A model generated the notes under the pieces. That model saw only the letters and a list, made by a program, of their open reading frames with translations. It ran no database searches and was not told where the DNA came from. Shown piece after piece: positions 18,740 to 27,968 of a stretch of 64,000 nucleotides of DNA. Origin of the DNA: Selenomonadaceae bacterium (GTDB lineage: Bacteria; Bacillota; Negativicutes; Selenomonadales; Selenomonadaceae). Numbering within the stretch: position 1 is the first letter of the stretch; each line of letters starts with the position of its first letter. Made by a program: the position numbers and the translations under genes. The DNA lies in contig JAFVEZ010000045.1 of assembly GCA_017475745.1 (NCBI GenBank), positions 35,884-99,883 on the forward strand, given 5' to 3'.

Positions 18740-18775
18740 AGATATCATGAAATTATGAGGTTAGGAGAGAAATCT

Positions 18776-20497
18776 TTGAAAAATTTGATTGAGACAGCAG
18801 TAGGGAGAAAAATTGCAGACTTGGTGATAAAAAATTGTCGGATAGTAAATGTTTACAGCGGTGAGATTGAAAATGAAGATATAGCAATAACTGATGGAAA
18901 AATTGCGGGTATTGGTGAATATGACGGAGAAAAAATTATTGACGCCGAAGGAAGATTTGCTGCGCCTGGCTTTATAGACTCGCATATACATATTGAATCG
19001 AGTTATATCTCTCCCGAACAGCTTGGAAAAATTATCGTTCCATGCGGCACGACAACTATAATTGCCGATCCGCATGAGATTGTCAATGTCTGCGGATTAG
19101 AAGGACTGCGCTATATGTTGGCAGCGGCTAAAAGGACTAAACTCAACGTCATTTTTGCAATGCCAAGCTGTGTACCTGCAACTGACTTTGAAGATACTGG
19201 AGCAATTATCAACGCTGAAGACATGGAAGAACTTATGGCGAATGAAAACATTTTTGGACTTGGCGAGTTCATGAATGTGCCTGGTGTTATCAACTGTGAC
19301 GAGAAAGCTTTGAAGAAGATTGCATTAGCCAAAAAGTTGGGAAAGTTAATTGATGGACATGCGCCCAATTTAACAGGAAAAAATCTAAATGCTTACATAT
19401 CAGCGGGAATTTTAGGCGATCATGAATGTATGACCGTTGAAGAGATGCAAGAAAAAATTTCACGTGGAATGTATATTTTGATTCGCGAAGGTTCAGCTTG
19501 TCATAATCTTCGTGGACTCTTAAAAGGTGTGACAGAAAGAAATTCACGGCGTATGCTACTCTGTTCTGATGACAGGCAGCCGAAGACGATTTTCGATGAA
19601 GGTCACATAAACAATCATTTAAAAATTTGCGTCGAAGAAGGCTTAGACGCCGTTACGGCAATTCAAATGGCCACTTTAAACGCGTCAGAAGCATTTCGGC
19701 TTTTTGACAGAGGTGCAATTAAGCCCGGCAGTCGTGCAGATATAGTTTTGTTGAAAGATCTGAAAGATTTTAAAGTTGAGAAAGTTTTTATCGGTGGCGA
19801 ACTAGTGGCGGAAAACAGAAAATACTTGCCTGAAATTATCCCGCAAGATATTTAAAAAGTTCGCGGTAGTGTTCGCGTAAAAGATTTTTCTGCTGAACGC
19901 CTAAAAATGAACTTGAAGAGCAATAAAGTTAATGTCATTGGTATCTTGCCCGGAGGAGTCGTGACGAAAAAGTCGACGGCAGAGATAAATTTAACATCTG
20001 ACGGTGATTTTGTTTTTGATCCGTCAAAAGATATTTGCAAAGTTGCCGTAATTGAGCGTCACCATGAAACAGGGAAGATCGGCTTGGGATTTTTAGGTGG
20101 CTATGGTATTAAAGCCGGAGCAGTTGCAATTTCAGTCGCGCATGATTCACATAATATCATTGTTGCTGGTACTCACAATGAGGAAATAGCCTTTGCTGTT
20201 GAAAAGTTGATTGAAATGGAAGGCGGCATGATCTTAGTTAAAGCGGGAAATGTTATCTCTTCGCTGCCATTACCAATCGCTGGTATCATGAGCGACAAGA
20301 GCGGTGAGTTCATCGCCGAGGAATTGGATAAACTCCATGAAAAAGCTCACAGCGAACTTGGTATTAGCAAAGACGTTGAGCCTGTTATGACTTTGACTTT
20401 TATGTCATTGTCTGTGATTCCTGAAATTAAATTGACTGACAGAGGTCTGTTTGATTATGAGAGTTTTAACTTTATTGATGTAGAAGTATCGCAATAA
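18776..20497 (+). pseudogene. ade: Adenine deaminase, interrupted by one in-frame stop
   Basis: The frame encodes a complete adenine deaminase (adenine to hypoxanthine and ammonia) except for a TAA at 19853-19855. Before the stop lie the amidohydrolase metal motif DSHIHIES, VPCGTTTIIADPHEI, GEFMNVPGV, DGHAPNLTG and LCSDDRQP; after it, in the same frame, come KVRGSVRVKDFSAERL, LPGGVVTKK and the C-terminal domain (AVIERHHETGKIGLGFLGGYG, ISVAHDSHNIIVAGT, LPLPIAGIMS). Nothing is missing around the stop, so it looks like a single-base nonsense change of a Glu, Gln or Lys codon. The first in-frame ATG after it (19907) has no ribosome site. The start chosen is TTG at 18776 behind TTAGGAGAG. Sequencing error or readthrough cannot be excluded. 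Confidence 0.88.
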
Positions 20498-20625
20498 GAA
20501 AAAAATAAAAGTTCGTCTAACATTGACATTCGTCTCAAAGAACTTTCACCATAAATATATAAGGAAATTTTCGACATAAACAATATGACTAATGCTGTGA
20601 GTCATAAGGAGTTCGTTAATATCGA

Positions 20626-21279
20626 ATGAACAAGATAAAATTGATTAACAAGTTGAAGTTGCGTAAGTACCGCGACGAGATGAATTTATTCATTATTGAA
20701 GGTGACAAACTCATTGAAGAGATACCAAAAGATTTACTTGAGTTTATGTTGACGGTTGATGACATTGGCGAGCGTGAATTTAAAAAACTTTCAGAGCTTA
20801 CTACACCACAGTCAGCCATTGCCGTTTGCCGCAAACCTAATCTCAATATGAGAAGTCCTAATCAAAGATTGACGATTGCATTGGATAGAATACAGGAACC
20901 CAATAATGTCGGTGCAATCTTGAGAACGACGGCGGCAGCAGGAATCAAAGATGTCATAATTCTTGAGGGAACTTCTGATCCGTTTGGTCCAAAATCTATT
21001 CGGGCGTCGATGGGTGCGATATTCCACCTAAACTTTATTACAATGACCGAAGAAGAACTCATTCAAGCAAATTTCAATCTGATTGCCGCCCACATTGAGG
21101 GCACTGATTATCGTGAGTTTGAATTACCAGACAATGCCGCGCTGATCCTTGGCAATGAAGGGCAGGGCATCAGTGGGAATCTCCTAAATGTCTCTTCGAG
21201 GATAAATATCCCAATTCAGAATGTTGAGTCGTTAAATGTAAACGCTGCGGCAGCGATTCTGATATTTCATTTCACTTAA
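20626..21279 (+). CDS. SpoU/TrmH-family RNA 2'-O-ribose methyltransferase
   Basis: A 217-residue SPOUT methyltransferase. After a substrate-binding-like N-terminus (FIIEGDKLIEEI) come the three SpoU motifs: RIQEPNNVGAILRTTAAAGI, ALILGNEGQGIS and the knot-forming SLNVNAAAAILIF. The family methylates ribose in rRNA or tRNA; the TrmH/RlmB-like layout suggests rRNA, but the target base cannot be assigned. AAGGAG lies 14 bases before the ATG, rather far. The preceding 128 bases hold no gene. Confidence 0.88.
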   Translation: MNKIKLINKLKLRKYRDEMNLFIIEGDKLIEEIPKDLLEFMLTVDDIGEREFKKLSELTTPQSAIAVCRKPNLNMRSPNQRLTIALDRIQEPNNVGAILRTTAAAGIKDVIILEGTSDPFGPKSIRASMGAIFHLNFITMTEEELIQANFNLIAAHIEGTDYREFELPDNAALILGNEGQGISGNLLNVSSRINIPIQNVESLNVNAAAAILIFHFT

Positions 21280-21288
21280 ACTAAAAAG

Positions 21289-21325
21289 GAGCAGTCTTAT
21301 TAACTTGACTGCTCAATTTATTTTG
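21289..21325. terminator. Bidirectional terminator between convergent genes
   Basis: GAGCAGTC (21289-21296) and GACTGCTC (21307-21314) form a perfect eight-base stem with a ten-base loop. T-rich sequence follows on the plus strand and AAAAA precedes it, giving a U-run on the minus strand. Confidence 0.75.
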
Positions 21326-21334
21326 TATTAAATC

Positions 21335-21697
21335 TTACTTTAGAATCAATGCTTCATGTTCGAGAATTTCAAGACCTGCAGCACAAGCTTGACAGTCACA
21401 GTATTCAGCACCGGATTTTTTAAGCTCATCAGCATGAGCGGCAAAGTTTTTGGCACCTTCTTTTCCGAAAATCTCGACGGCGTGATCTGAGTGAGCAAAA
21501 GCAACCAAACCTTCAATACCAGTAATGTCTGCTTTTATCTCTTCGATGAGAGATTTGGCGTTTTCTTTCTCTGCAGGAGTATCAACAGATTCAATCCAAG
21601 CCAATGCCTTATCCTTCAAACCAGAATAACAAGAAGGCGCAGCAATCATCTTTTTAGCGCTTGCAATTACATCTTTTAATTCGTCTTTTCTCGACAT
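21335..21697 (-). CDS. Small conserved protein with C-terminal CDCxxC motif
   Basis: The 120-residue acidic, helical protein ends with YCDCQACAAGLEILEHEALIL. The CxCxxC cluster could bind a metal. Similar short proteins in anaerobic Firmicutes are often labelled as Hsp90-type chaperones in databases, a name not supported by any Hsp90 domain seen here. The ATG at 21697 follows AGAAGG at about eight bases. It ends the long leftward operon beginning near 29 kb. Function unknown. Confidence 0.72.
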   Translation of the reverse strand: MSRKDELKDVIASAKKMIAAPSCYSGLKDKALAWIESVDTPAEKENAKSLIEEIKADITGIEGLVAFAHSDHAVEIFGKEGAKNFAAHADELKKSGAEYCDCQACAAGLEILEHEALILK

Positions 21698-21779
21698 AAA
21701 CAAAACCTTCTTTCTAAGAGCTATGAACTTAGTATTCAATGCCGCTTATAAAGATTCCTGCAAGTCGAAAAAGTTTATG

Positions 21780-23687
21780 TTATTTATCTGCCAAGTGATT
21801 GCCGAACTTTGCAAGCCAATAAGAAGCACTACGAACGAAATTGATATAATTCTGCATACTTGCTTCGTCAAAGGATTGTATCTTCGTTTCGTTTGTCAAA
21901 GGCTCAGGCTGGAGCGGAAAGTTGTTTGCATTGCCGATTGCCATGCGCGTCAAGAAGAGTGCATAATTAACTCCTCGATCATTTTCAGTCAAAGACGCGC
22001 CGATTGAATGATACTCAAAATCTTTAGGCGCGATTAGCTCAATAATAGTCGGAATGATATCAATTTGACTACCCGCTGAGTTTGCTGCTAACATTCCATG
22101 TTTGATACCAGCGCCAGTTATGATAAACGGCACTCCGAAGCGTTCGTAATCACTCGGTTGTTTGTCGATATTGCAACGGTCAGCATGGTCGCCAACCATC
22201 ACAAAGATACTCTCAGGCACCTTCAAACTCATATTGTCAATAAATCTTTTAAGCTCGCGGTCGGCATAGAATTGATGGGCGAGTTTTTTATTAAGATCGT
22301 CATCATCAAATGTCTTGCTTAAAGTGATTCCTTCTGCTTCGAGATCAACAGTGTATGGCGCATGATTTGAGGTATTAAGAATGATATTAAACGTCGGCAT
22401 GTTCAAGTCCAGATTATTTATAATGAATTCATACAGGAACTTATCATCAACGCCCCAAACATTACCCTTGACAGCACTCGTAGCGGAGATGTCACCTTGA
22501 CTGTAGAAATGGTCAAAGCCTTGAGCAATAGTGAACTCACCAATTCTTTCCCAAGTTGCTGGTCCGGCATAGAAAAAGTTAGCGGTATAACCCAGACGTT
22601 TCATTGACGGCGCAGCTGCGGTTGAGTATGGCAGTGCAAACGACTGCGGCAGAGTAGTCAAGTATAAGTTGGCGTCGGCGAGACCTGTAACAATTCCCGT
22701 GACTGCTGATACAGTATTGCCACCATTTGGCAGGAAGGTAGGACAGTAGTCGCTATTGTCAGCATTGATTATAAACTTCATGCCGTCCGCAATGTGTAAT
22801 TCGGAATATTTGTCAAGCAACACCCAATTCGCGTAGCTCTCGGAGATAATCACAAATATGTGTTTAGGCTTTGGAATGAGTCCGCCTTTGGCAAAGTGAT
22901 GTAAATAATCGTTGAGATCGTCACTCGTCGGCGATTGTTGGGAATGTTGCGCGGCTAAGTTTCTTATATCTTGAGCAGAGAAGTTTAATCCGGCACTTGA
23001 GACAATCCGATTTTGTAGAACATATCCGCGATATATCGCTTGATAGCTGTCGAGAATTGTTTCATTGAGGAATTTGTCCTTTGTGATGCCAATATTCTCG
23101 AAGTTTAGTTCTGTCTGCCAATTCAATCCGCCGCCAAATATTGTCAGTGTTACCATTAAATATGTCAATGCAATTACAAGCAGACTGTTTATCTTCAACT
23201 GAACTTGCAGACATTTGAGGAAGAGCTTATATAGTATTATTGACATTATCAGAGCCAATATTAACCTCAATGGAAGGTAGAACTCATCAATTAAAGTCAT
23301 GAAAAGTGCGTATAAATCATCATTGATGGCATTGAATATCATTTGATCGAAGTTTGAGTGAAATTGTCGATAGAATGGGAAAGCTGCTGCATACAATATA
23401 GAAGTTATTATAAGTACAATCGCAACTATAACTCTAGTTGCAACTTTGGAAAATATACTTGGCAGCAAAACAATCAAAGTTAATATACCTGCAGTCTGAC
23501 AACTCAATCTCAATCCAATCCACAGAGCTGCCAATATTTCCAAAATGTCAACCTCACCCATATAATCACTCAACACGGCTATGAAAACTATTCGCTCAAT
23601 CGAAAACATCAACAAAAAGAACACGAACATTACTAGCCCGCGCCCAAGAATTTCAGTTATTTTATTGATTATAGAATATGTCTTCAT
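21780..23687 (-). CDS. LtaS-like membrane sulfatase-fold protein (phosphoglycerol or phosphoethanolamine transferase type)
   Basis: The 635-residue protein has about five membrane helices in residues 15-190, then an extracytoplasmic alkaline-phosphatase-superfamily domain. HIFVIISESYANW, the nucleophile region NGGNTVSAVTG (threonine near 324), FNIILNTSNHAPY and the metal-binding VMVGDHADR are present. In monoderm Firmicutes this architecture makes lipoteichoic acid; in a diderm a role in phosphoglycerol or phosphoethanolamine decoration of envelope glycans is more likely. Its start overlaps the scpA stop by four bases. Confidence 0.85.
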   Translation of the reverse strand: MKTYSIINKITEILGRGLVMFVFFLLMFSIERIVFIAVLSDYMGEVDILEILAALWIGLRLSCQTAGILTLIVLLPSIFSKVATRVIVAIVLIITSILYAAAFPFYRQFHSNFDQMIFNAINDDLYALFMTLIDEFYLPLRLILALIMSIILYKLFLKCLQVQLKINSLLVIALTYLMVTLTIFGGGLNWQTELNFENIGITKDKFLNETILDSYQAIYRGYVLQNRIVSSAGLNFSAQDIRNLAAQHSQQSPTSDDLNDYLHHFAKGGLIPKPKHIFVIISESYANWVLLDKYSELHIADGMKFIINADNSDYCPTFLPNGGNTVSAVTGIVTGLADANLYLTTLPQSFALPYSTAAAPSMKRLGYTANFFYAGPATWERIGEFTIAQGFDHFYSQGDISATSAVKGNVWGVDDKFLYEFIINNLDLNMPTFNIILNTSNHAPYTVDLEAEGITLSKTFDDDDLNKKLAHQFYADRELKRFIDNMSLKVPESIFVMVGDHADRCNIDKQPSDYERFGVPFIITGAGIKHGMLAANSAGSQIDIIPTIIELIAPKDFEYHSIGASLTENDRGVNYALFLTRMAIGNANNFPLQPEPLTNETKIQSFDEASMQNYINFVRSASYWLAKFGNHLADK

Positions 23688-24421
23688 ACTTCAGCCAACT
23701 TATTCATAGTGATTGAGATTTCCGAAAAGGGTATAACCTGTTTAACCTTTATCTTTTGACGTTTGACTAACTCCAACAGCGCTAGGAAAGCTGCAATCTT
23801 TTCGCCTGCTGAGTTTGTCATCACTGCTTCTGAAAGTTTTATCTCTTCATGTTTTTCGAGTTGTGACAGGATAGATTCGATCTTGTCCTTGACATGGAAC
23901 ACTTCCGACGATACTAAGACCTCTGGAATGACAGGCTCTTCATTGACGGTTATTGCCGTTATGAAAGCTCTAAATAATTTATCTACTGATAAGTTCTGTG
24001 GTGGCAGGACTTTTTGAGATAACCTCAACGGCGCTCGCTTGACGAATCTTTCCTCATCAGACAGCATTGAAGTTAAAACCTTACTCACCTTCTGGAAGTG
24101 TTGATACTCAAGAAGTCTCTTTACCAGCTCATCACGTGGATCATCTAAAACGTCTGCACTGTCAGTCTCACTGCCTTCAACTACCGGCTTTGCCTTTGGT
24201 AGAATGATTCTCGATTTGATGTACATTAACTTTGCCGCCATTACGAGAAACTCTGCAGCAATCTCAATTTTAAATTCCTTCGATTCTTCTATATAATCCA
24301 TGTATTGCTGTGTCAATTCTGCCATTGGTATATCGTAAATGTCGATCCTATTCTTTTCAATTAAGTGTAACAGCAAATCAAGCGGACCTTCAAAAGCCGC
24401 CAACTTTATTTCATACTTCAT
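23684..24421 (-). CDS. scpA: Segregation and condensation protein A
   Basis: A 245-residue kleisin of the SMC-ScpAB complex. The N-terminal FEGPLDLLLHLIEKNRIDIYDIPMAELTQQYMDYI block and the following EFLVMAAKLMYIKSRIILP are diagnostic; the C-terminal winged helix (FLALLELVKRQKIKVKQ) binds the SMC head. Its ATG directly follows the stop of the site-2 protease gene, a common neighbour. scpB, usually next, is not here; the following gene is a LtaS-like sulfatase. Confidence 0.95.
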   Translation of the reverse strand: MKYEIKLAAFEGPLDLLLHLIEKNRIDIYDIPMAELTQQYMDYIEESKEFKIEIAAEFLVMAAKLMYIKSRIILPKAKPVVEGSETDSADVLDDPRDELVKRLLEYQHFQKVSKVLTSMLSDEERFVKRAPLRLSQKVLPPQNLSVDKLFRAFITAITVNEEPVIPEVLVSSEVFHVKDKIESILSQLEKHEEIKLSEAVMTNSAGEKIAAFLALLELVKRQKIKVKQVIPFSEISITMNKLAEV

Positions 24422-25057
24422 TTAGAATATCACACTGATTATAGATTCAAACATTCCGAGGATCAAGCGCTGCATAGGTACAAGTATACTGCCGAGGATA
24501 GGTGTCATCAAGAAGACTATCAATATCAGGAAGCTGTAACGTTCCAATTCTTGTAGCTTTCTCGCCAACTCATAAGGTAACAACTGTATCAAAACCTTTG
24601 AACCGTCCAATGGTGGTACAGGTATCATGTTGAATATGGCAAAGTTGATGTTGTAGATAAGAATCAACGAGAATACTGTGCCCATTCCAGGTGTTATATG
24701 AACGCCAAACTTTACAAGCAGCACCATAACTATCAAAGTTATGAATGCTGTAACCAGATTTGCAGCCGGACCGGCAAGTGAGACAAGTATATCATCGCGG
24801 CGCGGGTGTTTGAAGTTGTAAGGGTTTATCATAACCGGCTTTGCCCAGCCGAAGCGAACGAGGAAGAGCATTAACAGTCCGATTGGATCAATATGTGCTG
24901 CAGGATTGAGTGTCAGTCTGCCTTGCATTTTAGGCGTAGGATCGCCAAGCGCAACTGCTGTAGCCGCATGTGAGAACTCATGTACTGTCATTGCTATAAT
25001 CAAGCCAGGAAGTCCAGCAACAATCTGCATTAGAAATCCGCCAAAATCATCAAACAT
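24422..25057 (-). CDS. Site-2-protease-family membrane metalloprotease (YwhC/M50 type)
   Basis: A 211-residue polytopic membrane protein with the zinc motif H26-E-F-S-H30 in the first membrane helix, followed by a GDPTPKMQGRLTLNPAAHIDPIG loop, SLAGPAANL and the second metal-site motif NMIPVPPLDGSKV. It belongs to the short M50 family typically beside scpA and a nudix gene in Firmicutes. The substrate is not known. GAGGTG lies five bases before the ATG. Confidence 0.9.
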   Translation of the reverse strand: MFDDFGGFLMQIVAGLPGLIIAMTVHEFSHAATAVALGDPTPKMQGRLTLNPAAHIDPIGLLMLFLVRFGWAKPVMINPYNFKHPRRDDILVSLAGPAANLVTAFITLIVMVLLVKFGVHITPGMGTVFSLILIYNINFAIFNMIPVPPLDGSKVLIQLLPYELARKLQELERYSFLILIVFLMTPILGSILVPMQRLILGMFESIISVIF

Positions 25058-25072
25058 TAAAACACCTCAACT

Positions 25073-25624
25073 TTATTTCTCGTGCAATAACTCTTTGGCT
25101 AACATCAAGATTGCGATTATTGACTTTGAATCAAAGATTTTGCCCTCGTCAATCCACTTGATTGCTTCTTTGAGTGGCACTTTCATGCAATTAATGAACT
25201 CATCATCGTCAGTGTGCTGCTTGCCTGGTTTTAAGTCCTCAGCAGCGTAAAGGTGAATCCACTCATTAGAGAAGCCAACTGTCGTTGCTATCGTCGTCAA
25301 CTTCCAAATCTTGCCGGCGGTATAACCGGTTTCTTCTGATAGTTCACGCTCTGCACATTTGATTGGGTCTTCACCCTCAACATCGAGTTTACCGGCAGGA
25401 ATCTCAATGGTAACTTTGTTGACGGGATAGCGGAACTGTTTGACCAAAATGATGTCACCATTAGGCAAAATCGGCACCACTGCTGAAGCTCCTGGGTGTT
25501 TAATCCATTCACGCGGCGCGGTGTGTCCGTTCGGTAATTGCACTGTATCTTTCTTGACGTGCAGAAGTACGCCGTCAAACACATCTTCGCTTGATATTTT
25601 CTTTTCGATTAAGTTTTCGTCCAT
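25073..25624 (-). CDS. nudF: Nudix hydrolase, ADP-ribose pyrophosphatase type
   Basis: A 183-residue protein whose Nudix box reads G-K-L-D-x-E-G-E-D-x5-R-E-L-x-E-E-T-G (about residues 95-120), preceded by ILVKQFRYP and EIPAGKL as in ADP-ribose pyrophosphatases. It likely hydrolyses ADP-ribose to AMP and ribose 5-phosphate. Of two in-frame ATGs the second (25624) has the better eight-base spacing from AAGGAG. It sits between recN and the site-2 protease gene. Confidence 0.9.
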   Translation of the reverse strand: MDENLIEKKISSEDVFDGVLLHVKKDTVQLPNGHTAPREWIKHPGASAVVPILPNGDIILVKQFRYPVNKVTIEIPAGKLDVEGEDPIKCAERELSEETGYTAGKIWKLTTIATTVGFSNEWIHLYAAEDLKPGKQHTDDDEFINCMKVPLKEAIKWIDEGKIFDSKSIIAILMLAKELLHEK

Positions 25625-25655
25625 TTTCATTACTCCTTAACATTCTTTTGACACA

Positions 25656-27359
25656 TTATCTGGATAATCCCAAAATTCTCTTCTTTCTGGCAGCGCTGTT
25701 TATCATCTCTTTAGCATTTTCCATTGAAGCAGGCGTGGCATCAACACCGGAAGCCATTCTCGCAATCTCTTTCAATCTGTCGAAGTCAGTGAGCTTGTAA
25801 ACTGCTGTAGTCGTTCGCTCATCGGTAGTCTGCTTACTGATTGAAATGTGGACATCAGCCATACAGGCAATCTGAGCCAAGTGGGTTATGCAGAGGACTT
25901 GCCTATATTTAGCAACTTTTGCTATACATTCAGCGACGGCGTTGGCAGTCAGTCCGCCCAAACCTGTATCAATCTCATCAAACACCATCGTTGCAGCGGA
26001 ATCATCACGACCGGCGTCGATTGCCTTTATCGCCAGAGCCAATCTGGACAGCTCACCACCGGAAGCAACTTTTGAGAGTGACTGAACTTCTTCGCCTGCG
26101 TTTGCACTAAAAAGCATCTCAACCTCATCTCCGCCGTTTAATGACAATTCATCCAGAGGATTGACAGCAATTACAAATTTAGCTTTTTGCATGCCAAGCT
26201 GTCTAAGTTCCGTTTCGATCTCCATAGATAAATTTTTGGCGGATTTCTTGCGAGCTTTTGTCAAAGTATCTGCACGTTTTCTTGCCTGTGATTCAACTTT
26301 TAGTATGCGCTGCTGCATTGTCTCAACGTCCGAATCAAAGTTCTCTATAGATGATAGTTCTCGTTTTATTCTTTCGTAACGCTCAAGTATCTCCTCTACA
26401 GTCACGCCATACTTCTTCTTGAGACGGTGGATTAATTCAAGTCTATCCTGAAGTTCGTCAAGCCTGCCGGGTGAGAATTCAAACTGTTCACCGTAGTCAC
26501 GAATCTCACTGTAAACCTCATGCAGAGAGATAGAGACTTCTTCAATCATCTTTCGTGCGTCGTCCAATGAATGGTCGTATCGCTGAATATCATCGAGATT
26601 TTTACCGATCCTTGCCAATGCAGTCAGTATATTAAATTCGTCATCATTGTCAAGAAGATTGCAGGAGTCTTCAATACTTTCTACAATCCTCTCTGAATTG
26701 GACAGGCGTTTAAACTCAGCTTCCAGTTCCTCTTCCTCACCGGCAGTTAATTTCGCTTCGGCAATCTCATTTTCCTGCCAACGCAGCATATCTAATTTCT
26801 GCTCATTTTCGGCAGCAGATTTCTTTTTGTCTTCAAGTGCCTTCTGTTGGGTAAGCCAGAGTCTATACAACTTTTGATAATCTGCTATAGCTGCTGCTAT
26901 CTCTTCAGAGGAGTTATCAATCAAGGCATAAGGAGTACCCTCTTTAAGTAGAGCAAGATTTTCGTTTTGACCGTGAATGTCAATGAGTGCATTTCCAATT
27001 CTCTTCAGCGAGGTGAGAGTGACATGCGAACCATTGACAATTATGGAATTTTTGCCATTACGAGCGATTTTGCGTGTGATTATGACTTCTTCGTCCTCAG
27101 CTTCTATCTCCAATTCAGAGAGAATAGCCTTTACTTTATCTGTAGGCTCAACAATAAAGACTGCTTCGACTTTTAAATCCTCACAGCCGTTTCTGATATA
27201 TTGTGTACTGGCACGGCTGCCGAGTACAACGCCAAGGGCGTCAATCAAGATCGACTTACCTGCGCCGGTTTCACCCGTCAATATATTCAAACCTTCATCA
27301 AATTCAACATTAACATTTTCAATCAACGCAAAGTTCCAGACGCTCAATGTCTTCAGCAT
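25656..27359 (-). CDS. recN: DNA repair protein RecN
   Basis: An SMC-like ATPase for double-strand-break repair. Walker A is TGETGAGKSIL near residue 35, a long coiled coil spans about 150-350, and the C-terminal lobe has the signature KVASGGELSRLALAIKAI and Walker B MVFDEIDTGLGG. At 567 residues the length is normal. The ATG at 27359 follows GGGGTGAG; the TTG just before it could also serve. It overlaps a 157-codon antisense open frame that is clearly a shadow. Confidence 0.95.
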   Translation of the reverse strand: MLKTLSVWNFALIENVNVEFDEGLNILTGETGAGKSILIDALGVVLGSRASTQYIRNGCEDLKVEAVFIVEPTDKVKAILSELEIEAEDEEVIITRKIARNGKNSIIVNGSHVTLTSLKRIGNALIDIHGQNENLALLKEGTPYALIDNSSEEIAAAIADYQKLYRLWLTQQKALEDKKKSAAENEQKLDMLRWQENEIAEAKLTAGEEEELEAEFKRLSNSERIVESIEDSCNLLDNDDEFNILTALARIGKNLDDIQRYDHSLDDARKMIEEVSISLHEVYSEIRDYGEQFEFSPGRLDELQDRLELIHRLKKKYGVTVEEILERYERIKRELSSIENFDSDVETMQQRILKVESQARKRADTLTKARKKSAKNLSMEIETELRQLGMQKAKFVIAVNPLDELSLNGGDEVEMLFSANAGEEVQSLSKVASGGELSRLALAIKAIDAGRDDSAATMVFDEIDTGLGGLTANAVAECIAKVAKYRQVLCITHLAQIACMADVHISISKQTTDERTTTAVYKLTDFDRLKEIARMASGVDATPASMENAKEMINSAARKKRILGLSR

Positions 27360-27377
27360 CAACTCACCCCAAACTGA

Positions 27378-27953
27378 TTACTTGCCGGTACTGCCGCGCT
27401 TTGTGATCGGTACATTATTCTTGCAGAGCGGACAATCTTCCGGCTTATAAGTCTCTACATTCATTTTGAGCAGAGCAGTTGCCGGTACATCACCGAAGTC
27501 AGCCTTGCCACCGCTTCTGTCGACAAGCATACTCACCGCAACAGGTATGGCTTTGTATGACTTCACAACATCAATGACCTCTTTAATAGAGCCGCCGGTC
27601 GTCACGATGTCCTCGACGATCAGAACTCTCTCACCCTCATGCAGACTGAAACCGCGGCGGAAAGTCATCTTACCGTCAACACGCTCAGTAAAGATTGCGC
27701 GGGTGCCGAGTGCCTTTCCGGTCTCATGTGCAAGAATCACACCGCCTGTTACAGGTCCCACGACAGTTTCGATGTTGGCATCCTTGAACTTTTCCGCCAT
27801 TGCCTGACAGAGCTTCTCAGTGTACTTCGGGTGCTGAAGGACATTGAACTTCTCAACATAGTGTGGGCTGTGCAAACCGCTAGTCAGTAGAAAATGTCCA
27901 TCCATTATAGCATTTGTCTTAACCAGAATATCTCTAACTTCTTGTTCTGTCAT
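27378..27953 (-). CDS. pyrE: Orotate phosphoribosyltransferase
   Basis: A 191-residue PRTase making OMP from orotate and PRPP. The PRPP motif VLIVEDIVTTGGSI and the FRRGFSL loop are present, with GHFLLTSGLHS at the N-terminus. The short C-terminal tail contains PEDCPLCKN, a possible metal-binding CxxC seen in the 190-residue PyrE group of Firmicutes and archaea. No other pyrimidine genes are adjacent. GAGAGGTG lies seven bases before the ATG. Confidence 0.92.
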   Translation of the reverse strand: MTEQEVRDILVKTNAIMDGHFLLTSGLHSPHYVEKFNVLQHPKYTEKLCQAMAEKFKDANIETVVGPVTGGVILAHETGKALGTRAIFTERVDGKMTFRRGFSLHEGERVLIVEDIVTTGGSIKEVIDVVKSYKAIPVAVSMLVDRSGGKADFGDVPATALLKMNVETYKPEDCPLCKNNVPITKRGSTGK

Positions 27954-27968
27954 TATAACACACCTCTC

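Noticed and set aside
18666..18775. Purine riboswitch upstream of adenine deaminase
   Set aside because: No conserved purine-box helices or loop sequences were recognisable in the short leader.
20504..20545. Inverted AAAGTTC/GAACTTT pair after ade as a terminator
   Set aside because: The loop is about 25 bases, the stem is AT-rich and no T-run follows.
26977..27450. 157-codon open frame antisense to recN and pyrE
   Set aside because: It overlaps two well-conserved genes entirely on the other strand and its translation has low-complexity, Ser/Pro-rich character typical of shadows.
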